DNA of 64,000 nucleotides from Sipunculus nudus (taxonomy: Eukaryota > Annelida > Sipuncula > Golfingiida > Sipunculidae), in NCBI GenBank assembly GCA_026874595.1, contig CM049317.1, positions 67,856,118 through 67,920,117 of the forward strand, given 5' to 3'. How positions within the stretch are numbered: the stretch's first letter is position 1; each line of letters starts with the position of its first letter. The position numbers and the translations under genes were made by a program. Below are positions 23,702-35,559 of the stretch, one piece after another. The notes below the pieces were generated by a model that saw only the letters and a list, made by a program, of their open reading frames with translations, was not told the DNA's origin and did no database searches.

Positions 23702-26374
23702 TAAAACCTTTTATTCCCGAACATCCTAGGCCTAACAAATGCATTCGGTTGGAGGGGTTATATTTGATATACGAGTGTTAAACGTTTAAATGTTATTGAA
23801 ATTGTAGAACATGTACGTATGTAAATATAGGATCAAAAGTCCCACCTTAACAGTGAGATCTAACAAAATATTAATATTAGAACAGAACCCAATATCATAG
23901 TTACATGGTTTTAAGAGAAATTTGAACTTTTTCCCCGTGTGTGTGTGTCTGTGCATACACCAACTTTTTTTTTATTTTTTGGAATGAAATATTGTTCGGC
24001 TCTCGGATTGCTTTCGGGATAAAAGGGGTATAAATATACAATATGAAATTAATTTGTCTTATGTTGTGAAAGTTATTCTGTAATTCTAAATTGCATTCTT
24101 TTTGTTATGATGTCTAATGGCTGAAGCAATAACGCACCACCGCCAAGTATACGTTAGGCCAAGCGAACACGAAAGCGTCTAGGTCACGTGTTGATCTAAA
24201 ATGGAGAATATATGGATTTCAACCAGGTATTGATAAGATGGGTTCGTTTCCGATATAAACGGCCATTCTCAGGGGATTTCATTAAAATTATTCTTGATAA
24301 TCGATATGATTCTTGCAGAATATTTAAAATAACATTGGTTACCATTGCAAGCGTATCTAAACTTGCAGTATGTAAGCACAACCTCTAATCCCGTCAAAAC
24401 AAACATACACGCGTAGTATCTCAACAGTCACCGAGGCAGGGAGCCACCTATCGGAGTGATGAAAAAGGTTACCACTTATTAACATCGACAACATTATCAT
24501 TGAGGGAAATCCGCTTTATTTTAAACGGCGAGTTTTTTTTTTTTTTGTTCTTTTTTAATTACTCCAGTTTCTTGAGAGTTTTTTGAGTGTGTGTCTGTAC
24601 ATTTTATCATACCCGGGTGGTGGGTCAGCTAACATGTGGCCGAACTAACATTGTGTGTCCTCGCAGAAAAGGCGTATTTTTACAGCAAGTTCTAAAAATG
24701 AACATATGAAAAGTGAAACAACACTAAAATAACTTTGTTGGACATATACGGCATATTTGAAAAGTCGCCCTGGCAAATATGAATGACCGTACCACGTGAT
24801 AGCTGGTCGGTCGTGTTTTGGTGGGGATTATAATCAGGCGAGATTTAAAATTCAATGCTGTGTATGTCAGAACTGGAATATGTTTAACGAAATCTCAATC
24901 AGATTGGTCTCTTATCTACAGCCAAATCCACTGACGTGAACCGTAGTTGCAGCTGGAACTCTTCCGACGGCATCTGTTACTTCAACGGGGGAACAAAGCT
25001 GACTTGGTATGAAGCCTTCCGGTACTGCTCCCAGGAGGGCGGAGTTCTGATGAGCCGAGGATCCGCAGAGATGAGAGACATGGAGATGGGAAGACGTAGA
25101 GCAAAACGAGATGTAGGGATAGAAAGCATGGACATGTTACAATGGGAAACGGCGATCAGAAGTGCAAGTGGTTTGGTGAAAGGTAGGGCTGGAATTAGCT
25201 TACTAGATCGGGACGTATCAAATCGGAGAATAAAAAGAAGTTTTGGATCTGATCCGGACCGCATAGACAAGAAAGATGTGGAGGAAATCGGTTCGGATAA
25301 AGTCCTGAGACGGCGCCGTGGAGCACCGTCAGGAAATCCAGCACCGAGGCGCCGAGGGGACGGGAGGCGGAGTAGTGGTGGGAAGGGCAAAGACTATCGC
25401 AGACCAGACTGGGGCAAAGGAGGTCCGCCCCGTCCATTTCAACCACCCCCAGGGCTTGCCGGTAAAGGAAAAGGTAAAGGAAAAGGACTGGGACAGGATA
25501 AGCCCGAGCAAATACCAGATATTACAACTCTTCCAGTGGTTCTTCCGCACCAACGACGATTAGAAACACATGGGCAAAGAAGAGAAAGCAGTGGAGAGGA
25601 TCCAGCTTCTCCTGTTGTTGATAATCCGAGGCCTTCCCCTCCCACCATGGATCCACTTAAACCCTTCCCCACCCCTGGTCCTGGCGCCCCCCGGGAATTT
25701 GATCCTAATGAATTGCCCAGGCCGGCTGAGCCTGCGCCATGTAACCCAATGGCCTGGTTCTTCGAACACTACTTATGGTTCGACGATGGCTTCTATACCA
25801 ACTGGAGGTTCAAATGGGAAAACGGTGAGAGAATAAAATATTTTCCTGTTTCTTGAATGAACAATACATTATATTGTATTTTATATATGCACATGTTATC
25901 CTTAAAAATAACCTGAAATTTCATCCTAATTCTCCTTTTGGTAGAATGGTGTTTTTCTTTCTAATAAGCAATGCCTAACTGGTAATTTAATTATTTATAA
26001 GGTCAATGGACATGGATTTTTTATAAGTTTGACAGTAAATATTATAACTTTCGATCGTTTTTCTGGTTGTTGTCTTGTCTGCCCTCGACTTCTACCTAGT
26101 GACAATAAAATGGCTTTGCTTGTTCATAGAAGGGACCGTCATGACGCTGGAAACAGGTCTAAGAAAGCCCAACCACTGAGGTCAGATTTCTGTAAATTTG
26201 ATCATTGTGTTCTGTAGGTAAACCTGTAGAGTTCACCAACTGGGCGCACACTCAGCCAGGGATCTGGTACAACGGTGTGTGTGCGGTTATCTCCGGGACT
26301 ACCGGAAAATGGAAACTTCAGGCATGTTTAGACAGAGCTGGAGTGATTTGTCAAGGTAAACACTTACACACACT

Positions 26375-26423
<49 letters not shown>

Positions 26424-29084
26424 GGCCTCTTTCGACTTTTTACATATTACCTGTTTACAAGGAAAAAATCTGTGTTGTAGCCATGACCGGTGTGTGATAA
26501 ATACCATTTATTTGCAAGAATGCTATCATATGTGTACGCCTGTGTCGTTATTGAGCAGCATTGGCATTAAAATGTTAACATATACCTAATTTTACAATAT
26601 GCCGAGAATTGACATGGTTTAATTGAAAAAAATACCTTTTGTAGCTATTTTCAGGATAAAATTTGATCATGTCCATAAGTGTGTAGGGACCGAACTGGTT
26701 ACCCGACCGGGTCAGTTTATAGACATGGGATAAGCATACACAATAACTTGATAAGCTCTTATCACTTATAATTTCATTAAAATAATGAATTATTTAAACT
26801 AAATAGTTGAAACAATGCTATTCTATTCATGAAAGTCCACCATGTCTGATACTGATATCATCACTGGTAATTTTTTACTATGATTTATCGGTGTACCCTT
26901 TAAGAAAAAAAAACGGGATGGGGTCGAGGATTTTACAACATATGTATGTTAGCTTCGAGTTTCTCGACTTTGAAAGTTAGTTCGCACAGTTCTCACTAGG
27001 TTTCACGAATGTCAGGCTGAGTGTGCTCTATGTACAACAAGCTTTTACAAAATGGCCTTTTTCGTGAACCTTTTCAACCAAACTTAAATGTAAAACTCTT
27101 TCCTTCTGAGATATTTTATTTTGTATATCTGCTTCTGTAACGATTCCGGCCCCGACTGACCAGATATTAAATAAAACGCCAACAGAGTCTTTAAACTGCA
27201 GAATAATATTATATCAATCCACATGGCCCATTCATCAGATAATCTAACATATCTACATTAACGCAAGTAGTAAAATTACTTTTTTATATTTCTTTTTTTT
27301 TTATTTTCCTATATTAAGGTCCTGAGAGTCCCGTGCCGCCACAGAACCCGATCGGTCCACGGCCCCGGCCACTGCCACATCAAGAGATAACGAATGTTCC
27401 GGACGTCGGTGACAAGATACAACGTAACGCCATAATACCACGGGGGCCGTCACAAACACCAACAAGCACGGAGTCACCTGTTACCATGCCAACCGTTCCC
27501 ATGGAACCAGATCCAGCAACTTCACACAGCGACAACTTCAACTATTTAGGTGCGTTAAAATTAATGAAACATCATTTTTCTTTGTGGGACTGTAGGAATG
27601 ACAATCTTTATTAACACTTGGTAATTTGTGTATTTAAGATAGACGCAAGTCTTTATAAATTATTTAAAAGACATCGTAAAATGCATCAGGTCGTTCGAAT
27701 CAGCGATATATTCATATTTTCGAAAAACAATTTATTCTGCATATTCTTTGAAATGATTATGTTTGTGGAATATAATTTGTATTTAATATAGCAAATGTTC
27801 AAGGCCTAGAAAAATATTTGATATTTTTCTCTTCACAGCATTATACATAGGGGTAGGTGCCGGGCTGGTCATTCTAACCATATTTGGAACTACGTGTGCG
27901 GTCCTAGCATGTAACAGGAAGTAAGTTTACTTTATTATATTTATACCTCAACAGCTAGGTTTGACTGGTACCCTGCTCATATGAATTTAAATTCAACCAG
28001 CCTTTGCAATGACATTGCTCGGCAAATTATTTAAATAGACACGTTTAAGACATGCAGTAATAGCATCACCGAATAATGATCGATCTTTAGTGAGTTTTAA
28101 CTGTGCCTCCTCGAAAGAAATGGGGGGGGGGACAGTCTACCGGATGTTGGCACCGACTTCCTCTCTCAGCTTCAGCATCCTAATAATTTAATTATGTTAT
28201 AAATTCTATATTGTCCCTGCCGCCCTTCTAGTGATTGTAAATACTAGTATTAAACAGACTTTGATATGTATTTATTATACATATTTTTGGATTCTATTAA
28301 TGTATTCTATTCATAAATATAGGTCATTAAATAAGTATGATCTGCATGCTATATTGTTTAGGACAGATACCCCCCAAGAGGACCAAAAAGTTTCTATAAC
28401 AGAGTATAAAGTTTTATCCCCCACAAAACTTTAACAATATATAACATCAGTATAATTTATCTTTTCAGTAAACCACAGAAGCAAATTGAAAAGCTCGCTA
28501 AATCTGTGAAAGCCCTTCAGATGGCGCAGATGCAATCCAAACAGAGTTCGTACGTCGGTCTTGACGGACACTCTGGGTCGAGCAGTTCTCCTTACGACGA
28601 CCTCGACAGTAATTATTTTTCAGTGGGAAGCAGTGGGACATATCTCGAGGCTGTACGAGAAAATCCGATAAATCAAGTGTACGTGCATGGCGGAAGTATG
28701 ACCGGAAAACGGAAGTCGTCTGGTTCGGCAAAAGCTTTAGGTATTGATAGTCGTCTGCAATTGCCAAACATGTCCGAAGATGGAAGCATGGATGCGTACA
28801 CGTATCCTCACAGCGGACGGAGCACAATGCGCATGTCCACACGTTCAGGAGAATCCGGTCACTCTAGCAGTCCAACCTATCTCGAGTTGCTTGAAGACAA
28901 TATGCAGCCTTCACCCCCTCCTTGCAGAGGTCCGAATCAGAACTACTCGCGTTCCATTTCGTCACCTGCTCACTTCAACGAGGACCGTGTGCAAAGTTAC
29001 ATTACGTCACTAGCTCGGCTCCGAAGCAAATCGGATTCCGACGATAATGCTTTGGTTGAAAATGAATTATACAAAGACCGCTGA
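22537..29084 (+). CDS. Transmembrane C-type-lectin-domain receptor, 7 exons found, 5' end missing
   Basis: Seven exons (22537-22740, 23467-23550, 24922-25824, 26218-26355, 27319-27549, 27839-27920, 28469-29084) join with GT-AG introns in matching phase to an open frame of about 751 codons. Order: CTLD1, CTLD2 interrupted by a large basic insertion, a Pro/Thr stalk, one transmembrane helix and a long Ser/Tyr-rich cytoplasmic tail. This is a type I membrane protein, likely a cell-surface recognition or adhesion receptor. Neither CTLD shows an intact EPN/QPD plus WND set, so Ca2+-dependent sugar binding is doubtful. The first exon found starts inside CTLD1 with a split codon, so a signal-peptide exon must lie upstream; none was recognised. 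Orthology to a named gene is not claimed. Confidence 0.88.
22741..24921 (+). other. lectin gene introns 1 and 2
   Basis: Introns 22741-23466 and 23551-24921. AT-rich, with a (TA)n tract at 23640-23697 and a T-homopolymer near 24533. No extra exon seen. Confidence 0.75.
23467..23550 (+). CDS. lectin receptor exon: C-terminal part of CTLD1
   Basis: 84-nt exon (acceptor TTTCAG, donor GTATTT) encoding APRCPMKGLHMEATDAPCHE and KKWYLCT, the last CTLD strands with the paired Cys. Splicing WLGMIRQDSTEG directly to this leaves no long-loop region with the EPN/QPD motif, so CTLD1 looks compact. A skipped exon in 22741-23466 was looked for and not seen. Confidence 0.82.
24922..25824 (+). CDS. lectin receptor exon: CTLD2 start with large basic insertion
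   Basis: 903-nt exon, open throughout, acceptor ATCTACAG, donor GTGAGA. The first ~45 residues (CYFNGGTKLTWYEAFRYCSQ, EGGVLMSRGSAEM) begin a second CTLD. The last ~35 (NPMAWFFEHYLWFDDGFYTN, WRFKWENG) resume it. Between them is an insertion of about 220 residues, rich in Arg/Lys/Gly/Pro, with convertase-like sites RRRAKR (25089-25109), NRRIKR (about 25221-25238) and RRRR (25308-25319), a GKGKGKGKG run, and a Pro-rich end. It is GC-richer than the flanking introns, consistent with coding. Confidence 0.85.
26218..26355 (+). CDS. lectin receptor exon: C-terminal part of CTLD2
   Basis: 138-nt exon (acceptor TCTGTAG, donor GTAAAC): KPVEFTNWAHTQPGIWYNGV, CAVISGTTGKWKLQACLDRA, GVICQ. Cys spacing and the final G-VIC-Q strand are typical CTLD. 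The TNWAHTQPG stretch sits where EPN/QPD would be but reads QPG, and WND is replaced by GKW. A GA microsatellite (26376-26421) lies just behind the donor. Confidence 0.9.
27319..27549 (+). CDS. lectin receptor exon: Pro/Thr-rich stalk
   Basis: 231-nt exon (acceptor ATTAAG, donor GTGCGT) encoding a Pro-rich extracellular stalk (PVPPQNPIGPRPRPLPHQ, then PTSTESPVTMPTVPMEPDP). Ser/Thr/Pro content suits O-glycosylation (inference). No domain is visible. Confidence 0.82.
27839..27920 (+). CDS. lectin receptor exon: transmembrane helix
   Basis: 82-nt exon (acceptor CACAG, donor GTAAGT) encoding ALYIGVGAGLVILTIFGTTC and AVLACNRK. This is about 23 uncharged residues followed by a basic stop-transfer Arg-Lys, giving a single-pass type I topology. 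The Cys residues near the inner face could be palmitoylated (inference). Confidence 0.9.
28469..29084 (+). CDS. lectin receptor last exon: cytoplasmic tail with Tyr motifs
   Basis: 616-nt terminal exon (acceptor TTTTCAG), stop TGA at 29082-29084. It encodes about 205 cytoplasmic residues: a short basic/helical start (KQIEKLAKSVKALQMAQMQ), then Ser/Gly-rich sequence with Tyr motifs YVGL, YDDL, YFSV, YLEAV, YTYP, YLELL, YITSL and YKDR. YVGL and YDDL are ten residues apart, an ITAM-like spacing. RKSS, RSKS and similar basic-Ser sites suggest kinase input (inference). Confidence 0.87.
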
Positions 29085-30747
29085 TAATTTGGGCCGAACA
29101 TCCTGCACAATACGTACCACCATTTTCTCCGCTTACATAAAGGCAGCATGATATACTGACAGTTCTTGGACCTTCATATTAATTTGGTAGCAGCGTCTGT
29201 CATTTTTACCAAAAAGAAAGTCATAGGTCATTGGCTGTATGCAAATCAACTGACCATCCTCATCTCCGCTTACGACAAGCAATGACATCTATCGGGCAGG
29301 CTTGATCCACGTCAGTCAGGTAGCAGGTGAAGAAAATCAGGAAGCTGTCACAGGTCATAGAATGTAGACTATGCTCCGACCAGTCAAATCTAATAAATGA
29401 TATGTGTAAAACACTGAAAATGATCGCGTGTCGCTTGCAAGCGCCGTCTGGTGTCCGTTTTTATTCAAACTGAGCGGGACAAATCAAAATGTGTAGTACC
29501 AATCAGGATTCACAAAAATACAACAATAGTCAGGATTAATGGTGAGAACAATTGAAAAAGAAAAACTGAAATCAGCAAAGGGATTGCTTTGCATTATACT
29601 ATGATAATGTTCATCGCTTCAGTCAGATCTTGAACCATAGAGATTACGCACAATCTCCGCGCTTCATGTGAAGTCTGGAAATTAATATGTTCCAAAAGAA
29701 ATATTTCTATTGCTCATAATTTACTTATATCATGAAGAAAAATCGATTGCATTACGACAGACGGTAACATATTGATCTAGAGTGAACATTTCCTAAAAAT
29801 TCATCCCGAATGACGTCACAGTTACACATCGTCTTACTCAACAATTCCACTGTTCCATTCACATTTTATACTGGCCTGTATCATTTGATGGAGCACGGTT
29901 CGCGATTGCCGTTGTGATATAACGTGGCAAATCTGGCCGCTCTCCTTCGGCTTGTGGAATGTTGAATCGTCAACTCGGAGATTTTGGGGCGTATAAGGTG
30001 TTTATTCAGTACCTGGAGTATTTTGTGACAGTAAACAATATTGCTGCATACAAGTTACTGGCTCTAATGCTAAGAAAATACCCATAATGAGCGTAATTAT
30101 GAAATAACTGAAAGCGACAGGAGCTTTTATTGCATATGATGCTTTTAAAACAATGTACATATTTTTTATATATTGCAGCGTTGTTTTGGTGCTAATTTAT
30201 CATTATACTTTGGCGACGAGGTTATTAGTGTTATGAACACTGAACTCCTTAACGTGTTACAATCGTTCGAGTTACTCTAGTTCGTCTCCAACTTTCAAAC
30301 AACGGTAAAAGCTATTTTAGGTAGACCGATGGCACATGTTGTTTCATATGTATGCTTTTTTTTTTTTTTTTGCTAATCTTCTTTTTCAATCCTTTCAAAT
30401 ATTATTGTTCTTTTTAACGTGTTTTCCATTTTTGTCTATTCACAGTTTATATAACATTGTGGCAGTAGTAATGCTTGTGTATTAGACCATATAAACTTTC
30501 GCTTATGGTAATACCATTAATCAACATTTTAGATTCAGCAAGGCGTGTCATGCGTATTGCCGGATAAATTGACATGCAAACGTAATTTGGCATTTCAAAT
30601 GACATGTATTAATATCTAAATGAGTATAAACTTTTAAACTTTAGCAGACCCAAAAGTCCATCACAAATTAATTGATACATTACCATTGCTAGATTGTTAC
30701 TCTACATTGTATATTATACACCATTCACACTATGGTATAATTACGTG

Positions 30748-30786
<39 letters not shown>

Positions 30787-32030
30787 TATATATATATATC
30801 GTGGTGGAGGTGAACAATTAATAAGATCTGTGGGATTTTATTTAATGTACGGGGGATGTACATATAAGAACCGAGACTCATTGGGTCTCTGTGACTCTGT
30901 GTCCAAATACTGTGCCAAATATACACTGTTTATTGAAAATGCCTGAACTTTCTTGTTATTTTTCCATATAGTTGTACATGTACAATGTTTTACATTGTAA
31001 TTTACTAGGAAACGAGTGTTCCTTTAATGGCAAATGAGGGGAACCCCCAGATCTTTGGACATGCAAAATTTCACAGCAATCCATGTAACTTAGATATCTC
31101 AGGCTGGTATTATTTTCGCACAAAAATAAAATTGATCTCTTCAAGGTGAATTGCGCGAAAACGGATAAATGAATGTATATAGTGTCATGCCTCTTCTGTA
31201 AAACCAATGTGTGATATTACATCCAAAATTAACCATTGCAAGCTCGTGATCACTCTCATAGTTGACGGCACTGCTTCAAAATAAACTTAGTTACCGTATC
31301 TAAAAAAAAAGATTGGTGTAAGTTGAAAGAAAGAAGCCATGCTGAAGAACCGAGTGAAGATGGCGCCACCAATATTCTGAACCTGATTAAGCTAGATTTT
31401 TGGAAATACAGAATTTAATCAACTGCATTCTACGCCTCTTCCTGAGATATTTATGGATTTGTGTGCCTTTAGCCCCAGATAAGAATGATGATTGTAGGCG
31501 ACGCCACTGGTATGGTAAATAAGATACAACTGTCGAAGATCTGTGCACATCCAAATTTGAGATCCATGAACGCTCGTGAGATGTGCAAGGTTTTGTGTAA
31601 TCAGGGAATTAAGATGCGCATAAATTGATAAACAAATGCCGTCAGAATTTATGTATCAAAATGAAGGAAAATGAGTTTTACATTTAAAGTTAAACTGTTC
31701 ACAAGAAATTCTACATTTCTGCGGATTTAAACTTGAACATCAAGGGGTAGGTCACCATTTTTTCTCCTCCGTGATACTGGTTGAAACAATATGCCCATCA
31801 AATGTTGCAGGAAAATATGAAATACTTAAGAGTCCGATATTCATTCTGACCTTAAGAATGGTTCCGCGACGAAACTTGCATAAATATAGGCCAGCGTGAT
31901 CAAACATTTGGTGTGAAAGGATATTTAGTCTCTTACGCAGACACAAGGTGGCGTTCCGAAACCCCCACTTGTGGAAGACCCTAACTTGGATATTTATAAA
32001 ATTAAACGAAACTTACCTAAGTTGAAGTTT
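29085..32030. other. lectin 3' flank and intergenic DNA
   Basis: Presumed 3' UTR first, then unique AT-rich DNA with an interrupted (TA)n tract (30751-30800). At 31040-31600 a decayed family-C-like stretch has GGCGCCACC and GACGCCAC motifs about 138 bp apart with GAGATAT phrases. No gene seen. Confidence 0.6.
29392..29397 (+). promoter_or_regulatory. possible polyadenylation signal of the lectin gene
   Basis: AATAAA about 310 nt after the stop codon, the first such hexamer clearly downstream of the CDS. AT-rich DNA gives chance matches, so the assignment is weak. Confidence 0.3.
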
Positions 32031-32033
32031 GAT

Positions 32034-32180
32034 TGGAATTTAACTCTCATCTGGATTACAGGGATTACACGAGATATTCGCGCGCATGCGTGGAGCTCAA
32101 TTCGCGTCAAGTTTTTTTAGAGCATCAGTGTATGTTTACATACGTCGCGTGTAATCCCGTGTTACCAGATGAGAGTAAAA
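32034..32180. mobile_element. MITE-like element, ~145 bp, long inverted repeats
   Basis: The left arm AACTCTCATCTGG + GGGATTACACG (32041-32070) is matched by the reverse complement CGTGTAATCCC + CCAGATGAGAGT (32147-32176). The arms are about 30 bp with a 6-bp mismatch block. They flank a ~75-bp centre containing CGCGCGCATGCG. The short size and near-perfect arms suggest a deletion-derivative DNA transposon. No clear target duplication. Confidence 0.7.
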
Positions 32181-32317
32181 TTTACCGGGATCTGGCTGGA
32201 TTTAAGCAGGAACTTTCTGGGTCTTACCAAGGTTCTTATCAGATTTCGCAAGTAACATCGGACCGGCCATAAACCGGGCAGTAGGCACTCCTTTCCATTT
32301 AAACTTCTTGTTCTTAC

Positions 32318-32446
32318 ATTGAGCCCTGCTTTAACACGGTCGAACTTTAAGACAATTAACAAAGATATATCACTATAGCTCACGGACTTAAATTTTAAGT
32401 CAGCCGAGCTAAAAGTTCGATCTTGTCTTAACACTGGGGCTCGCGC
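32318..32446. repeat. imperfect ~128-bp palindrome with family-B-like 3' hairpin in its centre
   Basis: AGCCCTGCTTTAACACGG-TCGAACT (32321-32346) pairs imperfectly with AGTTCGATC...TTAACACTGGGGCT (32415-32442). Inside it, TAGCTCACGGACTTAAA pairs with TTTAAGTCAGCCGAGCTA (32377-32412). The inner arm resembles the family-B terminus GTCAGCTGAGCTA. Confidence 0.55.
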
Positions 32447-32787
32447 CCCAAGCTTGTATTTTATTACATTTGACAAAATTCGTATTATTTATTCATTGGA
32501 TCCGAACACATCAGGAGATCATCACACCCCGTGCACATGCTCGTGGAAATGGTCTACAGCGTGTAATTTTTTTTAATTAGACCAATGCGGGTCGAAAGAC
32601 TGCCGAGTGACAAAAAAATCATTGGTTAAGAGCAGAATGAGCATTCATACACGTGTACACACATACAAACACACATAGAATCAAACGCAAAGGTATAAGA
32701 CGGCCTTAGAAAAATTTGCACAAAGTGGTAGAATTTTTTTTCTGATACCTGTCGTCTGTTAACTAAAGATCTTGAATCCTTTTTTTT

Positions 32788-32821
32788 AAACAAGGGACCA
32801 ATGGGTCACGGCGCTCAGCTG
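32788..32821 (+). mobile_element. solo 5' terminus of family B
   Basis: AAACAAGGGACCAATGGGTC + ACGGCGCTCAGCTG matches the 5' ends at 34295 and 37255 but is followed by unrelated sequence and no adjacent 3' end. Confidence 0.6.
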
Positions 32822-34294
32822 TTATATATGATAAAAAATATGATTTGGAAAAGAGGCACATGCTTGTTTTGTAAGGTAATAAATATAAGCTTTATTATGA
32901 GTTGTTGGTGTTTAGCTTATATATGATTTTGATAGTATCTTTGGAGACAGGGAAGAGGATTGATTTCATTTATTTTATTAACAAATGGAGTGCTATTGTC
33001 ACACAGATTTTGACTTGGCCATATAACTTATAAGCAGTACATATTATAAAAGAGTTTAACTATTTATTAAAATTTAATAACAAATATTGTGCCAATATAA
33101 ATTTTATTAAAAAAAATAATTAGAAAATCATATGATTTTTTAAAATAAAATATAACTGAAATGATTATTGAAATAATATTATAGAATATATTCATGAATG
33201 CATTCATGAATACATTTTGAAAGTATCTGCACTGGTTTTCAAATACTTTCATTTTTACCTGAATTCCCATTCTTATGCAATAAAATTTTTTAATGCAGTA
33301 CATATTCATATTCGTATTCAAATACATTTGCAAAGCATTCGCACCATGTCTAGTATTTATTCAGTTTTAGCCAAACAAAGATGTTGAGAATCCAGAATAT
33401 ACACAATACACAAATTTCAATAATGATCATAAGCACCTGGTTTTATGGCTTTTATTTATATTAAAAAAATAAATGTAATATATTCACTTTGGACTACTTT
33501 CACATCAATCTACACACTAGACAGTAGGAATCTAGATTAATATTATCAACTGCATCTTTGTCTATCATTAATTTCCTTCATATGATCCCTAATGATTAGT
33601 AATGAAAAATATGATTTATTTTTTTATCATTAAAATTTCACTGAAAAATACCATAGGTGACTGGATGGTGTTATTTGGAATAACATTGACATTGACATTC
33701 TATCCATCCCTACAAGATTCTGACATCATCAGTAACTGCAAGTAAATTTTCTGTTACTCATCAACTAACAAATTCCTTTTCTATTATTTTTTCTTTAATT
33801 TGTTATAAAAAACCAATACAAAATTATTAATTTATTGTTTATTGTTATGTTGTTTTTCAAAACAACTACTAGATGAGATGGGTTGGACACCTGGATCAAA
33901 TGTGGCTGGGCATTAGCTGCCTGTCTGCCCCAGTGTATGCTTCGCTCAAGCATGCATAATCTGATGAAAGGTCAACAAGGTCAACATACAGGTGACTGAA
34001 CAGGGGCTGGATTAAGCCTGGGTCTGACATGGTCTCATATAAACATTAATAAAAGCTACAATATTTGGTCAATTTCTTTCAGCTTTCTAAAGTACAAAGG
34101 TGAAATCCTTATATGTGCATGATATGAAAATTATATCAACAGTGCTCTCAGGAAACAAACGTGCCATGGTCAAAGTTGGGCAAAATTTAAGGTACTAATT
34201 TTATATTTATACTAATAACTTATAAAATTTGAAAAATTCAGAACTAATTTTTGGTATTCAATTGAATCTTGATTAAATAATGTTACATCCCTGA

Positions 34295-34800
34295 CAAACA
34301 AGTGACCCATGGGTCATGACGCTCAGCTGACAAGCATGACCTGTATTTGAAGCCTGAATGTATACCATATGGTATCTGACCATACTTGGAAGATGGAAGG
34401 TTTGGACAGAAAAGTCTGACTTGAAATGTATCCACAACCTTTTTCAAGAAGCTGGTCCTGTGACATTGACCTTTGACCCTAAGACCTAAATATCGAAAGG
34501 TTTGTTCCTTTATTGACATGTAAGGTTTGGGATGATTATTTTGGCTATAAGAATTAATACTGGGAGGTGCAAACACACCCCGTAACTCAGAGAATATAGG
34601 TCACAGTGACCTAATTTCAGATCTGCAAGGAGATCTTTTTAGAACATCTAAGACTGCATAGGGTTTAAGTATCTAGCCCTTACAGTTACAATTTGTGCCC
34701 TGCTAACGGCCAGACGGCTGGCCGGACGGACAGACGGAAGGACGACGGACAAAGACCCATCGCTATAGCACATCATGACTAAAGGTCAGCTGAGCTAAAA
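34295..34800 (+). mobile_element. family-B element, short copy
   Basis: 5' end: palindrome GACCCATGGGTC followed by GCTCAGCTGA. One core unit with TGACATTGACCTTTGACC. Then CGGAC/ACGG microsatellite (34715-34750) and a 3' end with TATAGC...GTCAGCTGAGCTAAAA. The 3' TCAGCTGAGC is the reverse complement of the 5' GCTCAGCTGA. No coding capacity. Confidence 0.72.
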
Positions 34801-35559
34801 ATCACTGAAACTGCACTTACAAAAGGATTTCAAGGTGGCTAACTGGCAGACATAATGGATTTTTGACAAGTCTGACATTTGATATCACACATCCTCCAAT
34901 AAGAGACCAAACTTGTAGCAAATCCTCCAAAGGATGTTACAGTAATGAATGTCCAAAACAATTCAAAAGGCATTTTCAGGCCCTCATATTAGATTTATAG
35001 ATATGCAAATGAAAAAAAGGATAAGTCCAATATTTTTTATTATCATTCTGCTTTTCAATGGGATCAGCAGGGTAGGTAAACTGCAAAACCCGAAAGAAAA
35101 GAAATGCAAAAAGCATGACTAAAGGTCTTGAAATAAAAAAAAAAGCCATCCTAAATCCAGGTACACATCCGTATATTATGAGAACAAACATTAGCTTTTA
35201 TATCTGGTGATTTATATAAAAATATTCAGATATCTAGGAAACTAAGTTTATTGCTATGATTCCATAAAATAAACTGCAAAATGTTCCCATCATCTTATAA
35301 ATCAGTAGCTGAACCTTAATACTATACTCTCACAGTCTTAATGCCTGGCTGAAGCATTCCGGCAACAGTGTTTTTGTTATGCAGTAACGAGGTATTTATC
35401 ACTCAGCCTTATCACTTAACAGGCTGATACAAAAGAGAGTCATATGTCACCAGCATCACTCATAATTACAGCCGCACAGTGAAATGTACCATAACCAATG
35501 GTTATATGTGCAAGAAAAATAGAGATGGTCTACAAAATAAATTATTGTGAACATCCCTG

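Larger units (their letters stand above)
25825..28468 (+). other. remaining lectin gene introns
   Basis: Introns 25825-26217, 26356-27318, 27550-27838 and 27921-28468. They hold a (GA)n tract at 26376-26421 and a short G-run near 28122. No other feature seen. Confidence 0.75.

Noticed and set aside
25060-25740. CTLD2 insertion as an unspliced intron
   Set aside because: The whole 900 nt is open, GC-richer than real introns here, and lacks a convincing GT...AG pair that would restore a tidy CTLD. The transcript test is still listed as a finding.
28498-28842. Cys-rich 114-codon minus-strand frame
   Set aside because: It lies opposite the lectin tail exon, which has clear frame continuity with the spliced gene.
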